Shown: positions 31,069-44,699 of the stretch, piece by piece | Position numbering within the stretch: the first letter of the stretch is position 1 | How the letters are laid out: the number at the start of each line of letters is the position of its first letter | Assembly: GCA_001695595.3 (NCBI GenBank) | Contig: MBPM02000010.1 | Span: 558,001 to 622,000 of the forward strand | From: Plasmopara viticola | Lineage: Eukaryota; Oomycota; Peronosporomycetes; Peronosporales; Peronosporaceae | Reading direction: 5' to 3' | DNA length: 64,000 nucleotides | Position numbers and translations under genes: made by a program | Notes under the pieces: model-generated | Told to the model about the DNA's origin: nothing | Database searches by the model: none | What the model saw: the letters and a program-made list of their open reading frames with translations, nothing else

Positions 31069-33548
31069 TAATTTATGAGCGTGATGGGATTTAAATTAGT
31101 AAAGTTAATGCAAGTGTGGTGCCGTGACAGGTCTGAAAATTACTGTTTTTTACGATAGGAGGCAATACACTATCCACGACGACCAACAGTACACCTTACC
31201 TTCACTATTAATCTTAGCAATTCTGGAATTGCGCAAACTGCTAAGGAAAAATTTAAACATACTCGTTATCAACGAAGTTAGTGGTACGCGACTTGTTACC
31301 TGAGAAAAGAGAACAATAAATATCTCTATGAAGTATACCATATCACGCAAACGATTGTCGAAGGTCTCTTGACGCAAGACGTTTTGCCTACATCACAGCT
31401 ATAGGTAAACAGACCAAAGCCCACTTGTTGTTTCAACGAATGATTAGTTGTAAAAATTAACGCCCAGCCCTTCAGCATCATGAATATGAGCATGACTTAC
31501 GTATTGTATAGGTTGCATCAAGTCATAGAGAGCGGTATTACCGCAGACGTCACAGATGCATTCAAAAGCCACCATAGGGTGCTGCAAGTCTAGCGAATTT
31601 GCTAAGAGAGATAAGAAATTAATTGGCTTAGCTTAGTCTGGTGATCTAGCAGTGAAAAGGCTACAACGATAGCTAAATGAAGCTATCCGCAAACGCATGT
31701 TGTGCCTTCGGCCATCAATTACAGAACAAGACTTTGTAAATAAGTTTTATGCATGGACTCGTATGGTTAAGAGTGATATAGTCACATAGCAAATCACACC
31801 AAAAATGGAGTCTTCCGGTAAAAAAAAATTGTTATTTGAATCGAAAAAGCCATATATTGCAGTAATATCCAATAAATTTCTTAACTTATCTCTGTGTTGT
31901 CTATCTCACACTTGATTCTAATGAGCGCTAATGCAGTTATAGCAGGTCGATATATCTTTTTTCGTGAGAAACCTCTTGCGCACTAGTATATAATATGTGG
32001 TGATGCACTTGTTTTGCACCAGAAGACAACAAGAAAGTCGGCGACCCTCTTCAAAGATATAGACCCAACCTGGGTACACCCGCAGACGAATTCCGGACGC
32101 GGAATGATGCAGAATATGGCTCCGATCACTTTGTCCACCTTCTTCGCGCGTCGCGAGGGGTCTAAATATTCTATTTTCTGCGTCATATTCATTAAAGAAG
32201 CTTTATTTTCATGTGTAATTGCTCTTATTCGACTTACAACGGCTTTGCGTGTGTTTGAATACTGTGTCAATCCCGAGTAAAGCTCTTACTTGGTGTCGTG
32301 ATAAGCTCAAGTCAAGCCTTAGCTCGTTATCAAACTATAGATACCCTTGAGTACTTTCCGGTATCTCAAACGTCTTAAGGACCTCTTTTGCTATTGACTT
32401 AGCCTTCAAAGCGCTCCGACTTAAATTTGTTCACATCGAGCAAAGCTGTTTGTGTCCGTAATTTACAGCGCAGTACTTTTTATAAATGGGCTGAAGACAC
32501 TTCTCCTAAGATGCCTCAATCTTAGCCTTACGCCAAGCTAGTTACCAAGACTTATGGCTCCAAGCACGGGTCTGATCTCTTACCTCCCAAGCATGTGAAT
32601 AGAAGTCCGTAAATGACTTGCAAAGCGCGAGTTGATTAGGATAGTATGTTGCTTCGTTCTCTGGGCTGTTGCCGGAGCCGTTGAGAATGTTTCTTAAGCG
32701 TGATACTCTTGTTAATCTACAGAACGTCCACGACACCTGTAAAAGTGTATCTTCCAGACTAAGCGCTCCCAATACAAGAAAAGAAAGCTTTTAGGATCAG
32801 AACGCGACGGAAACTTTCGGCTGACTTATTGCCTTATCCATGAAATATGGCAGCTCATACTCAAATGTATGCGCTTGAGATTGTCTTTATAATCGGCCTT
32901 ATTGATCAGACTGTGGTTTCTCTAAAGTAGGTTTCGGCATCAAATGACATTAAGGAGGAGAGTTATCCCTCTTGTCATGTGATACATGATGCTTTTATTC
33001 TATCTACCGCAGCTCGTCTTAGGGAGAGGTGAACAAAGTGTGTCAATAGTCGTTTCAACCGGTAATGATCTTCAATGTTGGCCGGCTACATAAGTACACG
33101 GCCGGATGGGTACTCCGCCCTACAGACTCTTGGCCTAATGGCCATGTAGTGATGTTTAAGGAAACCTCGAGACACTTGTGCTCATCTAACCCACAAGGTC
33201 AACAGCGAAGTGCTGTTTCGATGACGTACCGAGACTTTTGTGAGGCTCAAGGTCTTGATGATCGTGGTAAGCCTTTAAGAAGGCCCGCATTAACTTTTGA
33301 ATACGTCAAGATTATGTTCGAAATGTTGATGCACAAGATAATGTCTGCTGATGTCTTCTAGCGACCGTTAGAGACTTAATGAGGCCAAGTTTATTCCAGC
33401 TCGTAAATGCCGAATTTACACTTCTAAGCGATAAATCCAAACGTCTTGCTTTACTTCAGTTTCATATGTAAAAAACCTTCTAGCTCGTCCTTGCGTATCA
33501 TATATATTATGTTGTTAACCCTGTGCGGATGCAATTGCAATCATCACC

Positions 33549-33568
33549 CTGCTGAATAAATTCAGCAG
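33549..33568. repeat. 8-bp hairpin
   Basis: CTGCTGAA, loop TAAA, TTCAGCAG. No neighbouring gene, so a terminator role has no support. Confidence 0.7.
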
Positions 33569-34972
33569 AGGTTTTGCAAGGTCATATTGTAAGAAAAATG
33601 GCCGTAAATTATGATCTAGGAAAAAAATCTCCTCCGTGTTTCGCCATTCGAATCCCAAGATAGAATTTTCCTGGCTTGTTTGCATAGAAGGATGGAAAGG
33701 TTGGTGCGTGAACCACATTGTTAAAAACACATTCCGCTATTGAAAATCTGTCACGCCGCGAATGTGATGCTTCAGTGCACATGCTGAGCCGTGTGTCTTA
33801 AAGCTTTTCATTTGAGCGTGTCTTCCGAGTTTTGGGTATGCAGATAGATGGACTGCTATTGACACGCAAACGACTTCTTTAAATTTGAACATCGTTTTCT
33901 AAAATGTAGCGTTGTGCCGGAGGTCATTGTCCAACACAATCGTGTCCAGAGATTCAAGCACTTATTCTTTCCACCCCCGAACAGCCTTGCTTGTTGCTTT
34001 ATGCTTGAACAAGCTAAAACAGGAGCCCATAACACCAATTTATCAGGCGACACATAAAACTAAACCGGTGATGCCATCAACATCTTGCAAGCCAACGACA
34101 AAGATGAGGCATTTGAGATGTTAACAGTATTTGATTTACAATAAGCTCATTTAAAGGCTGAAGTTCATGCCGCGGGTCTCACTCAAATTTGACAATTTTT
34201 ACATACTAAGCCACTAAGTTGTACATGTGGGGTCACCACTACGTAGTGAAATTCTAGAATGTTTTGCTCGACCTCAACACCACTGACTGAATAAGCACAT
34301 GTCCCATACTTTTGATCTTTGTCGCCTACACCAACGACTCAGAATCGATTGGCATGCACATTATAGTTGAACATTCTGTCTGCCTACTCACAGCGTTGCA
34401 AGTGCGATTACTGTCGAGTGGCCAACTACTCAGCTTTATTATCTTCGACTGTGGAAAAAGAACTGCTTTAGAGGTTAAAATGTCATTATTTGGTATGTTT
34501 GCTCTATCAGGTCGATAGTATTTTTTAGCCTTGTTAACATGGGCCAACTTATAGTCTCGCCTGCGCGTCGACACACCTATCAAATATATTTCTTTGCGAA
34601 AGTTATATTTCGCTGACAACTACAGAACCTTGCCATATTCTTTGACGAATTGGAACATTATTACCGCTATTTTCTCGGAAAAATAAATTTAACATATCAC
34701 AAAGGGCTAAAATTTCAGAGGATGAACTCGAATTTTTTACCAAAGCATACTTCAAGACAAAATAATCCTTTGGAAAATTTCTTTTGGCAACTTTAAGTTG
34801 ACAGGGCTGAAACAATTGACTTGCGCACAAATTTTTCAATATCGGATTATAACAACGCGCAGCTGATGATATAACTCAAAGCTTCGCAAATAATGGTGAA
34901 TTTGTCTCAATCGGCAAACACAGAAAAGATGCCTATTGCCTTTTCAAACCCATAAAAGCTAGCAAGTCTTTC

Positions 34973-34993
34973 GACGTGCGCATTTCGCACGTC
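34973..34993. repeat. 8-bp GC-rich hairpin
   Basis: GACGTGCG, loop CATTT, CGCACGTC, in otherwise AT-rich DNA. Confidence 0.75.
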
Positions 34994-35282
34994 CAACGAC
35001 TGAAGAAAAGTCATTGAATATGCTTATGAGCATTTGCATTGATGTGGGTCTTTTACTCGGCGTGGAAGGTACTACTAGAAGGTATACAAACACAGAGCAA
35101 CTTGCACAGAGAAGGTAGTGGAGATATATAAAAAAATTCCCGGTAAATAGCTGTCCAATATACTCGGTCTTGAAAGATGAAAGCACTTAATCACCTTCAG
35201 CTTGAATGTACCTTATTAAATAAATATTTATACGTCTCTTATTCTTGACAAGCGACTTATATTGTATATGATAATGTATTAT

Positions 35283-35595
35283 TGTATTGTATTACGTAAT
35301 CGCGTTGCCAAGTAATGCACGTGCTAGGCTCAGTCTGGCAAGTCCACGGCATAGAGTGGTGTCCGCATACGTCGGGTCTCGTTCGGCGGGCAGTGCAGCC
35401 AGCACCGAGGTCGTAAGGGTCTTCCATAATTTTGTTTAGCTCTGACTTGGAAAGAGCCCAAGTGGTGCTGGAGACCGTCGCGTCGAGGGTGAGACTCGTT
35501 AGAGACCTGCAGATGCCCGAGAGCACCTTCCCGAAGCGCGCAAGCAAATAGCCCCCGCGCTTGGAAGGATGGCGTCACCCCAACCTTTCCCTGAT
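35283..35595 (-). mobile_element. Short LINE derivative, copy D
   Basis: Same composite structure as copy A, with a small internal deletion (the GGCGCC block before the reverse transcriptase-derived piece is missing). It is flanked by TGATAATGTATTAT (35269-35282) and TGATAACGTATTAT (35596-35609), a 14-base target site duplication with one later substitution. Confidence 0.9.
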
Positions 35596-35609
35596 TGATA
35601 ACGTATTAT

Positions 35610-38600
35610 AGTTGTTAATATGATCCACGATACATACCGGTTTCTACCGGTTTATAAAGCAATAGAATGCTTGAAGCGTGCCATTTTCATACGGCTTCTG
35701 TGACGAGGTACCCTACTATATGCCGAAGCACAATAATACGGTTTTGAGTAATTAAAATGAAAAATATTATTAATGGTGAAAGCTTTTTTACAAGCAAACA
35801 TGTCTAGTAGAGCTTGAGCGAGAGATGAAAGGTGTATGACCAAGTTGATATCTCACTTTAAGAAGTAAAGGCTAAATTTATCAGTTTTTTTGCAATTCAA
35901 GGATTGATGAATGTTCTTGATCAAGTAAATCCCACAGTTGTTTCATGTGATGAATTGTGACTGAATGAGTTAGCATTGTGAGGCAACTTTACGCTATTTG
36001 GTCTGGTGCTGTAAATATGCTATATGGAATGATACTAAGATCGACCTGATTGTATCTTCATTTGAAGCTTAAGAGAACGGATGTTTCGGCTAGCGCTGTC
36101 CTTACAATGAATGCTCAGAAGAGACCGCAAATTTCCTAGAGCTGCATACGATGTATCTGAAGCATTATCCATAAATTTTTCAAATTAAATAACGGTTTTG
36201 CCGGAGGCAATTTTTGATGCCATTAAAATTATCTGAATATTCAGCAGTGTATAAAACGGAAACCAAAACCAGCTCAGTAAATTCTAGCGTGGTGTAGACC
36301 GAGCCAAAACGTTTTTCTATTTTCTCGCCTGCTCAAACCTTTTTGCCGCAAAAGTACAATTGACAGTGCTTACACAATTAGAAAAAGCTGTCGGTTTGGG
36401 GCCGCCTATGCCCACAAATCTATTTTAAAGCGGCTAGAGCAAAATTAATGTCAAAATATGCCTAGGCAATAGCTCGTAATGGCCTTAACAGCTTGGTAAT
36501 CAAAGTGATATACGTCATCGGGGCATTTGATAGTTCTCGTGGCATTAGTAACCACACCGCTTGGCACATCGAACACCGTGAGGGGTAGATCTAGCATTTA
36601 TAAAGATCAATATATAGTGTAGCGTACAATGTAGATCCGAAAATGTGCCTGAGCAGCGCATCCTTCTTAATGTAGCATTTGAGCGGGTTTCAAGCTTATA
36701 GTGAGCAAGGACTTGGCTCACTTGTCGTTCACTTTCCAACCATAGGAAGTCGGAAATGGGCGCAGAAATTTCGACTCCTCTCACTTCGCAATCCTATAGG
36801 TGTATTCAGCGAAGAAAGTATCACTGAATCACTATGCTTGCCTCGTCAAAGGTCAATATTGCACTCAAGTCTTCTTTTTATTGGGAAAAAAATAATGGAG
36901 AGCACCTAAGGTGTGGCCAGAGAGGAAAGGTAAGTAATCCGACCGATCCAATCTTTTCTGTGCTTAGAGCTGGGAAAATTCATTTTTAATGCCGGCGGGT
37001 GCCATTAGACCTTTGCTGATAGCAAAAACAGCTAGGCACCTAAATACGCCGCGTAAATGTGCTAAGAAGGTTTGCTGGTTCGGCCAGCACCAGTACAAAC
37101 TGAGCGTTCCACAGATTAAAATTGTGCACAAACTCGATACTAGTAAACGGAAGAACATAAAATCCATGTCAAGCCTACAAAAAAAATGATCCTCAGGTGT
37201 TGTCATTGTCGTATCGTTGTATTAGCTATTTCAGAAGTCCGATAGATCTCGTAGTCTCAAGAGCTTGGCACGAAATGAATTTTTAACGAACTAGATATTT
37301 AATACGATTTGTATAGCTTGTATTTAAGCCGGATTTTTCCTGCAAAGCCTCAGTCTCTCCAGAGCCAATTCCGAGAGCATATTAAGTCCGAATTAGTCGC
37401 GCAAAAGCTGCCGCCCTTTTCAATAAAAAATCTTAAGACCAAGGCGGGAGCGGTATCCTTTTGCGCACGTTGACTAAATGTCCAGAGGAACTTCACAGTG
37501 ACTTCTAATGAGCGTCAAAAGCCTGAAGCCGATAGTACTCTTGGGATTCGTTGGGAAAGTAACACCATGTACGAGCTCGAATCCTAAGCTTAAAGACCCT
37601 GGCTTGGAATTATGGCAAATTTTAAAGTGAGCCGTCGTGATGGAAATTACCTTTATACTTAATGCCGGCCGTCCGTCATTCTGCCTTCTTTCGACGCCGA
37701 GTAAAATTCTTGAGCGTACATGTTTGCGTTGCAAGAAATCCGTGCATAGCCAAAGCAATGACCCTTTTTAGCCAAATTTTGCCCGTAAACGGCACGTGAG
37801 GTTAAAGCTCTTACAGTACGCAAAACGAATAAGTGCTTTGGTTGATGCCATGGTCCACATCGTCCAGGAAAAACATTCTCTTCATCGTCAGACCCGTTTT
37901 CTTTGAAATTGGTCATGAATTGGCGACTCGGTTCGGTACTCTGTGAAGAGAGAACTCACAGGCTTCGGTATTGACTTTGGTCGCCCGGGGATTAGCCATG
38001 AGTTGTCTCGTCGGTTTCCTTCTTTTCTTCTTGCTCTTAAGCAGGTGACAATGCATCCCGGGTAAATAATGTATACCTGAAAAACGCTTTGGACTTTCGT
38101 GCTTTGACGGGAATAGCCATTTGCATGTTTAATTAGTCCGACGACAAGCTTAAAATCTTTAAGTATTACTACCGATCTAATAGAGCTATTTTGTCAACGT
38201 CACTACTCGCTTAAAGCCCCTTTTGAGATTTGATCAGCAAAGGGCCATGCAAGTGCTCCCGGATTGTCCGTAGTGCTTTTAATCATCTTTATTGCTTGAC
38301 GGAGAATGTATCTGCTGATCACATAGGACAAAACACGTTACCCACCGCGTTGAGGCCCTCTGTTCTTTCAAAATTTTGCCGCCTTTAGTGAGGGATTTAC
38401 TTTTCAATCTTTGCCCACGGCACAGGCGCAGTATTAGATACATGGGTGGAGGTTGCTATGATCATCGTTTCAATGCCTGAAACGACCGCTAGGCTTCTTC
38501 GCTGCTACTTAAGTCGCCACTACGACCAAACCGAATTTAGATGGAATTTTTAATTTATCTGAATAAATTTAACTCAAGTCTTTGTAAGGGGTACTACAAG

Positions 38601-41600
38601 TTGTTACATAAAACTAAGTACATACTAAGATTCCAACAACGCACCTAGTAGAGGGATGTTGACTGCTGGTGACCGATGACAACCAACCAAACCAACCATG
38701 TTAGTGTCGGTATGCATTAAAGATGTATTTTGCAAAAACGTCTGGAAGTGCTATCTCAATCAAGGATTTTGTCGCTTGGGTGTAGAATCAAAAATGTTAT
38801 CAGCAATTCGTATGTCAACTGCAGTCTATTGCACACGGTGAGCCCGTAAGAACAGGAATACTGGGTAATTGTTCACACGGAATTCTTGTATCTTCCTGCT
38901 ACCTATATTGTAATGAGTACTTTATAAAGAAACCCGACCTGTACGCGTCCTTTAAACACTCGCAAGTAGATTGTTCATACTAACTCTTGCAGAAAGATTA
39001 CGAATGGACTAAACCACATCTCCCCATGCATCGGACGTGCAGCTTACACTACTCAAAAGATTTGCTAGTCCAAAGATAAGAGCCTAAATGGCGGCCTAAT
39101 TTTAAGCAACTGCTTTGCGTCTCGGCGTCAAAAACTCCAGGCGAAGTCGGCATATGCGGTACAGGCTATGATGTCACCGACTGTAGCGTCAAGTGTGGGG
39201 GCAAAGCCAATCAAGCTTGAGATCTCCACTTTTAAAAGGAAGGGGAACCAAAGTCTTCCCTTTAAGATGGTAACAAAGGCGGCTTAATACGCGGATGACT
39301 AACTTTGATGGCGATTGCACCCTGTTTCGGACTAGATACTGAATTCTATACATTACTTCACTTTACCAGAGCATTTTGTGTCGTCTGGCCACATGAAAAA
39401 ATGGCTTGGAGCAGCCAACTTTCTGAAAAGGTAAGTCTTGTCAGCACTCACACATTCTTACCCGCAATAAAGAAAGACATAGACTTTATTATTATAATTA
39501 TGAGGCTAGAGGAATGGCTGCCCGCCATTCCTAGATAATCACTTCCTGGGCAAATCAAGGTGACTGCGTGTATAATTTTCTGTGTGCAGGCCCGCCTCAC
39601 ACTCAATTCTTATAAAAGTAGACAGCAGCAATAAAATAGGCAATACAAATCAAGCGAACAGGTATAAGTAATTTTACATCTTGGAAGTGTCGTGGATGGA
39701 CAGTTTCCAGAGGATCCCAAACTGTAGTGCGTTTGTCTTAGAAACAAAACATTCGCTTGTATGGCTGCAGTAAGCAAGAGTGAACGATTGCCGTTTGAAG
39801 GAGACGAAAGTACGTTAGTCGACCAGTCTTGGAAGGGTCGCTAGAAGAGTATAGAGCAAGAATAAATTTGGCCACCAAAAGATGCAAAGCTCTTTACTTG
39901 AAAAAGCTGCGAGTGGAAGACTTGAAAAAGACAATAGAAATCGTAGACTGCTAGCTGTACACACAAGTAAACGAGATAACATGAGTCTTTTTCATGTCTT
40001 TATCACCTTAAAAGTGTCGTCAAATTTTGCAAGGGTGTAAGCTCTTGTATACTCTCTTAGCTCATTTATGAAAGGTTGGCATATAATGCATATTTATTCG
40101 AGCTGCACTACTAACGTCAACAATAAAGAAAACACGACTCAAACAACATCAGGCGCATGATATGATAGAGTACATAGCATATATATAGTAATGCAATTGG
40201 GTCACCGAGAAAAAAACTCTGCATGCATTTCAAACTTCAAGTCTGTGCTTATGCCAGAGTTTCAGCTTTAGTGTATAGTACTTTTATTTAGGCACTGAAA
40301 AGCGTATTTTTGATGTCAAAGATCTTTTTTCAACAAGGTGAGCTTGTACCACGGTAAAGTATAAAAAGACGCGGCCAGAACATTGGAATACCGAAAAAAA
40401 TGTGTAATCAGCTTTTGAGTTATAAATTTTAGGTAATCGTCTAACGATCAATTATCCCGCGCAGTCTAGGAGGTCAAGCTCAGTGCATGAACTTTCAACC
40501 GGACTGAACGAAACAAGACTAACTTTTTTTCATGAAAAAAAAAGATTTTGGCTGAGTATATATTGTGCTATCTTCATTTGTTAAGCCCATATATGCAAAA
40601 TATTGGCTTAGAAACAGCAAGATGCTTTTAACACTTTTCTCGAACGCGTCATACAGATGACAGTACGGCTGATTCTTAATGTCATAGTTGCTGATACTGA
40701 TTACGGGCGCTTACATGGTTATTCATTTGTCAAGCTTGACAAATCTAGTAATCAGCTAACATGAAGCAGTTAAGTAGACCTCAAGATCTACACTTCAACT
40801 TCAACCATTGACAACAGCCACAGCGAAGACTTTGTTTGTATTAGCTACCAACCCACTGTCGTAAGTAAAAGCACTTAATTTATCCTGTAGAGCAGACACT
40901 ACAATCGCTGGGAGTCAATAACGGAATGCTTTGACAAAAGAGGCTCTTGTTAGGCACATTATGGCTGTCACGGGTGAGCTTGGTATCGCCGAAACATAGT
41001 CTGGTCAACGAATCTAGACGTTGGGTATCATTAATTAATGTGGTAACATCCACATTATGGTCGTATACGCCCGCCATGAACGCATAATGAGCCTATCACA
41101 TGCTCGGAAATACATACAAATAAGTGCCCATGACTCGCAGTAGTATTAGTATGGCAAATCTTTTACGGGCTGATTGTGAAATTCCAGACAGCAAGAGAGC
41201 TGGTTAATAAGTTGCTTCTGTACGTGCAGCTTCTCAACAGTAGATTTGAGCTAGCAAAAATATACTGAGCAACTGAACCTTATCTGATTACATTAGAACT
41301 CATAATCTCATACAAAGAAATAGTTTTTTTGGCTTTACATGCTTCTCGCTCTGGATAATACTGTCTTACAGAATTGTGCAGATTGAATGCAATACTGAAT
41401 CGATTATGGCGCCTGATTATAACATTGCTGTACAAATACATTTAATTTTGTAACATGAAGTAATTTAAGTTACAAATTTAAAAAAAAGTTCGTGGAGAAG
41501 GCAGGGGGCATCTCCTTGACTAAGGTCTAAGGTAAATTGTTCAAGGAACCTCAGAAGCTTCAAAAGAAGAAAACTGTAGAAAAAGTGCTCCTCAAGGGTG

Positions 41601-41855
41601 AACAAAGCAGCGTTTAGAAAGGTGGCGCCTACACAATAAAAATAAGCAAACGTTATGATCGTGATCAAGTAGGTCACATGAAGCGGATCTTCACGGCAGG
41701 AAACATCAATTAACAGCGCGGTGTTTGCAGCAAGTGGACAAAGATCAGCGAAGTGGATTTTTTTTCGGCGGGTGTACAAAGACCAGCAAATTGGTTTTTT
41801 GACTGTGATGTCAAATCCACGTGATGTCGCTAAGGAAGGACTTATTTCAATACAA
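35610..41855. other. 6-kb gene-poor region
   Basis: No supported gene on either strand. Frames at 36545-36784, 37474-37916 (minus) and 39305-39538 (plus) lack recognisable features. Composition is AT-rich throughout. Confidence 0.5.
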
Positions 41856-41859
41856 GAGC

Positions 41860-44690
41860 CATAAAATCAGCATAAAAGTAATGATCACAGGAGCCCGTGA
41901 AGTAAAGGTGACCGATGTAATTGGAAAAAGTATTTGCATATTTGCATAATTGAAGGCTTTCCTATTTCAAAGTTTGACAAAAGATTGTTGTCGGCTGGCA
42001 AGTTTCGCAAAACGCGAGGTAGGTATTCAAACATGTCGTGTCTCATCGAGAACTTATATCAACTAAATGCCTCGGGTACAATAATTAGGGTAGCGTGTAT
42101 GCTCGACTTGAGCTGGTTAAGGCATATTGTGTTGGAAAAGCTAGCGCTAGTACTCAGTTGAACCTTTGCGTACTCGCGTGGGACACCCAAACAAAATGAT
42201 TTGTCAAAATTGAGCGTCCGACCAAAGGCATTGCGATGATCAAGCAAGGCACATCAACAATACGAGCCGAAATTTTAAAGGGCAAGCAAATAGCTACAAC
42301 ATTTCTCATGTCATTACCAGATATGGCACGCATGCTTGAGCGCTTCCACACAGACGTTATAGGGCCAGCCAAACTTCCCTTGAAAGCCGTGAGAAGTACA
42401 TTCTCACCGCTACGATATTATTTTGGAATATGCTACATTTTTAATAACAAGATAAATAACTAGGTGAATTACAAGTTGAGGGGTTCAAGGCACTTTTCGA
42501 AACAAACTGGCTGTCCGTAGGAAGTGTTTGCGACTGACATGTGTCAGTGAAGTGGTAATGTCTACCAGCGTTTCGTTCCGTATAGCCTAGAACGAAATGT
42601 AATGGATGAAGCGCAAGAACAGGACAATTCTCTGAAAGATTACACTTCCTAAACCCAGTTTGCGCTCCTTTGACAACCTGCTGGACCCTGTTCAATCTGA
42701 CATTGTCGTAGGGTTTGATGTCTAAAACGAAACCTTTAACGCATCGCCTACGCGTGTTCAACTCATAGAGCTACGCTTAAATTGTTGATTTCAAAGTACA
42801 AATTCCAGGCTCGAAAGTAGTAAGTGTGCTTTGCTCAGTTATGTGGAGAACGCTAGTACAACGTCGAAAAAATCATTCGAATGAATAAAGCCAATGGTGA
42901 AATCCGGTGTTTATCAACGAGATATACAATTGCTCTTGATGGACGACGTGAAACGTATGCCAAACATCGGTGTACAGCGTCTATTGAAATTAGGCTAAAG
43001 CAGCGGAGTACATCAAGCGCAACAAGAAATCGTTTGGTATCTCGCTTCAAATGGACCGAACGGGTGGAAAAGTGAGTCGATGCTGATGCTTAAGATTGGT
43101 CCAAAAGTTAAAGAGTCAGCAGAAGAAAAAGGCGATATACCAACTTTGAAGTGGGTTGTGTTTGACAAAGAAGGACTCGTTTTTTTCTACTTTTGCGGCA
43201 AGAATTGAGGCTTATACAGACTTGCCGACTACACAATGACAAGAATCAAAGGCGTGATGTTGTAGACGCTGAGCTCTGTCACTGTTAGCAATACCAAGGG
43301 TTGATATTAGATCTACGAGGAAAGATCCGTCGCACAATCGATGTACGATTAATATTAAGAACCAAGTAGCGCTATTGCTGGGTACATAATACGGCCAGTC
43401 GCGACGGGCTTCAAGCGGAAGTAACGAATTGACTGCGATGAAATTCAACTCTCAGTTGCCGAAACAAATTTGATCCAGCTAAATGTTGGAGTGTATGCCA
43501 AACTTGACTATTATATAAAACAGCTGGACGCCTATACGGCTTTTTCAATCGTGTACGAAAAAACAACGTCTATATGGTAGTTTCACCTTCCGTCGACATT
43601 ACGTGTTTTAGCTAAACAGGTATACTTGGGTTTAAACAAGCAGCAAGAGCCTAATACGTTAAGGCTTTGTGAATAATGGCTTCGAGAGATGCGGACCAGA
43701 CATATGCGTATATGTCAAGCGCTTTAAGGAGATTTTATACCCGCTGGACTCTGTGTGGGTGACACGACAATCGCAGGCAAGAAGACCAATCAGGTTTAGA
43801 AAGTGCTCAAAGGGCTGGCCAATACAAAACTCATTTTGGGCATAGAGATCAACCACGATAAATAGCATAAGCAATTGAAATTTCGTTGACGTGCTACATC
43901 GATGACCTGGTCACGAGGTCTGGTCGACAAGATGCAAAACATGTGGACAGCCCGTGTGCACCACGAGTAAATTGTCAATATGCAGACGTCTATGACGGAA
44001 GAGGTTGTTTGATTAGGCATTTAAAGTCATGTATGGATTTCTGCGGTACGCTACGACATGCACTTGCCCGGATGTCGCGTACGCGATATAACAGCTGATG
44101 TAACTTCTGGAGAGGCCCGGATTGTAGCCCATCTGCGCAGCTAATCGTGCGCTGCACTATCTGAGGATCACGCACCAATCCCGTAGCGTCTAAGGAGGCT
44201 TAAAGGCTGTGATCATGGCATACCCGGATACAAGTATTGCGGAATCAGTCCTTGGCTCATGATTGCGTTTATATTTAAATTGACGGCAAGCGGATGCCCA
44301 CAGATCGGCATAAGCTAGGAATATAACTCTCAGTTCTTATACCAACGAAATTTTTGGGTGTGTGTTTTTTTTAGGCACATGCTATTGTAGAGGACAAGAA
44401 AATCGGGCAAGTGAAGAGCTCAAATATCGAGGATGACAATCGAGGAGGGATAGCTTTGGTCAACAAGGCCGTATATTGTTATCGGACAAAGCGCGCAAAC
44501 ATTTGACAGCAAATAATCGAGAAAAGGTGCGAATTGGACATTTTAAGGTCAAAATGTTGGCTCGTGAATGTTCTGACAAAGGTATAAAAAGCCAAGATGT
44601 TCGAGATGCTCAAGTTTTTGCGCAAAGCAACCGGCATCGGGACAAATGGTTGCAGCAGAAATTGAAAAGCTTGATATAAGGTTACCAAGC
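41860..44690 (+). pseudogene. Decayed Copia retrotransposon, protease to RNase H
   Basis: Ordered plus-strand relics in changing frames. Near 41980 there is F-D-K-R-L-L-S-A-G-K, the peptide after the protease. Near 42270 K-G-K-Q-I-A-T-T-F is followed near 42340 by L-E-R-F-H-T-D-V-I-G-P, the start of the integrase core. Near 43510 K-Q-L-D-A-Y-T-A-F is followed by N-V-Y-M, from the reverse transcriptase. Near 43760 L-C-V-G-D-T-T-I-A-G stands in place of Y-V-D-D-x-x-I-A-G. C-T-C-P-D-V-A-Y-A-I lies near 44070, and E-D-D-N-R-G-G-I-A-L-V-N near 44430 marks the RNase H end. Stops and frameshifts are numerous. No LTR pair is visible by eye. Confidence 0.8.
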
Positions 44691-44699
44691 AAATGACGG

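Larger units (their letters stand above)
29732..35268. other. Gene-poor region
   Basis: No gene supported. Longer frames (30115-30462, 32014-32280, 33065-33361, all plus) have no recognisable domain. The last has the least biased composition and could be a relic, but there is no second line of evidence. The inverted repeat at 30914-31068 and two short hairpins (33549-33568, 34973-34993) are listed separately. Confidence 0.5.

Noticed and set aside
33065..33361. 98-codon plus-strand frame with fairly balanced composition
   Set aside because: Single line of evidence. No motif, no paralogue in the window and no signal peptide.
33549..33568. Hairpin as a bacterial-type terminator
   Set aside because: No upstream gene and no T-tract; the genome is eukaryotic.
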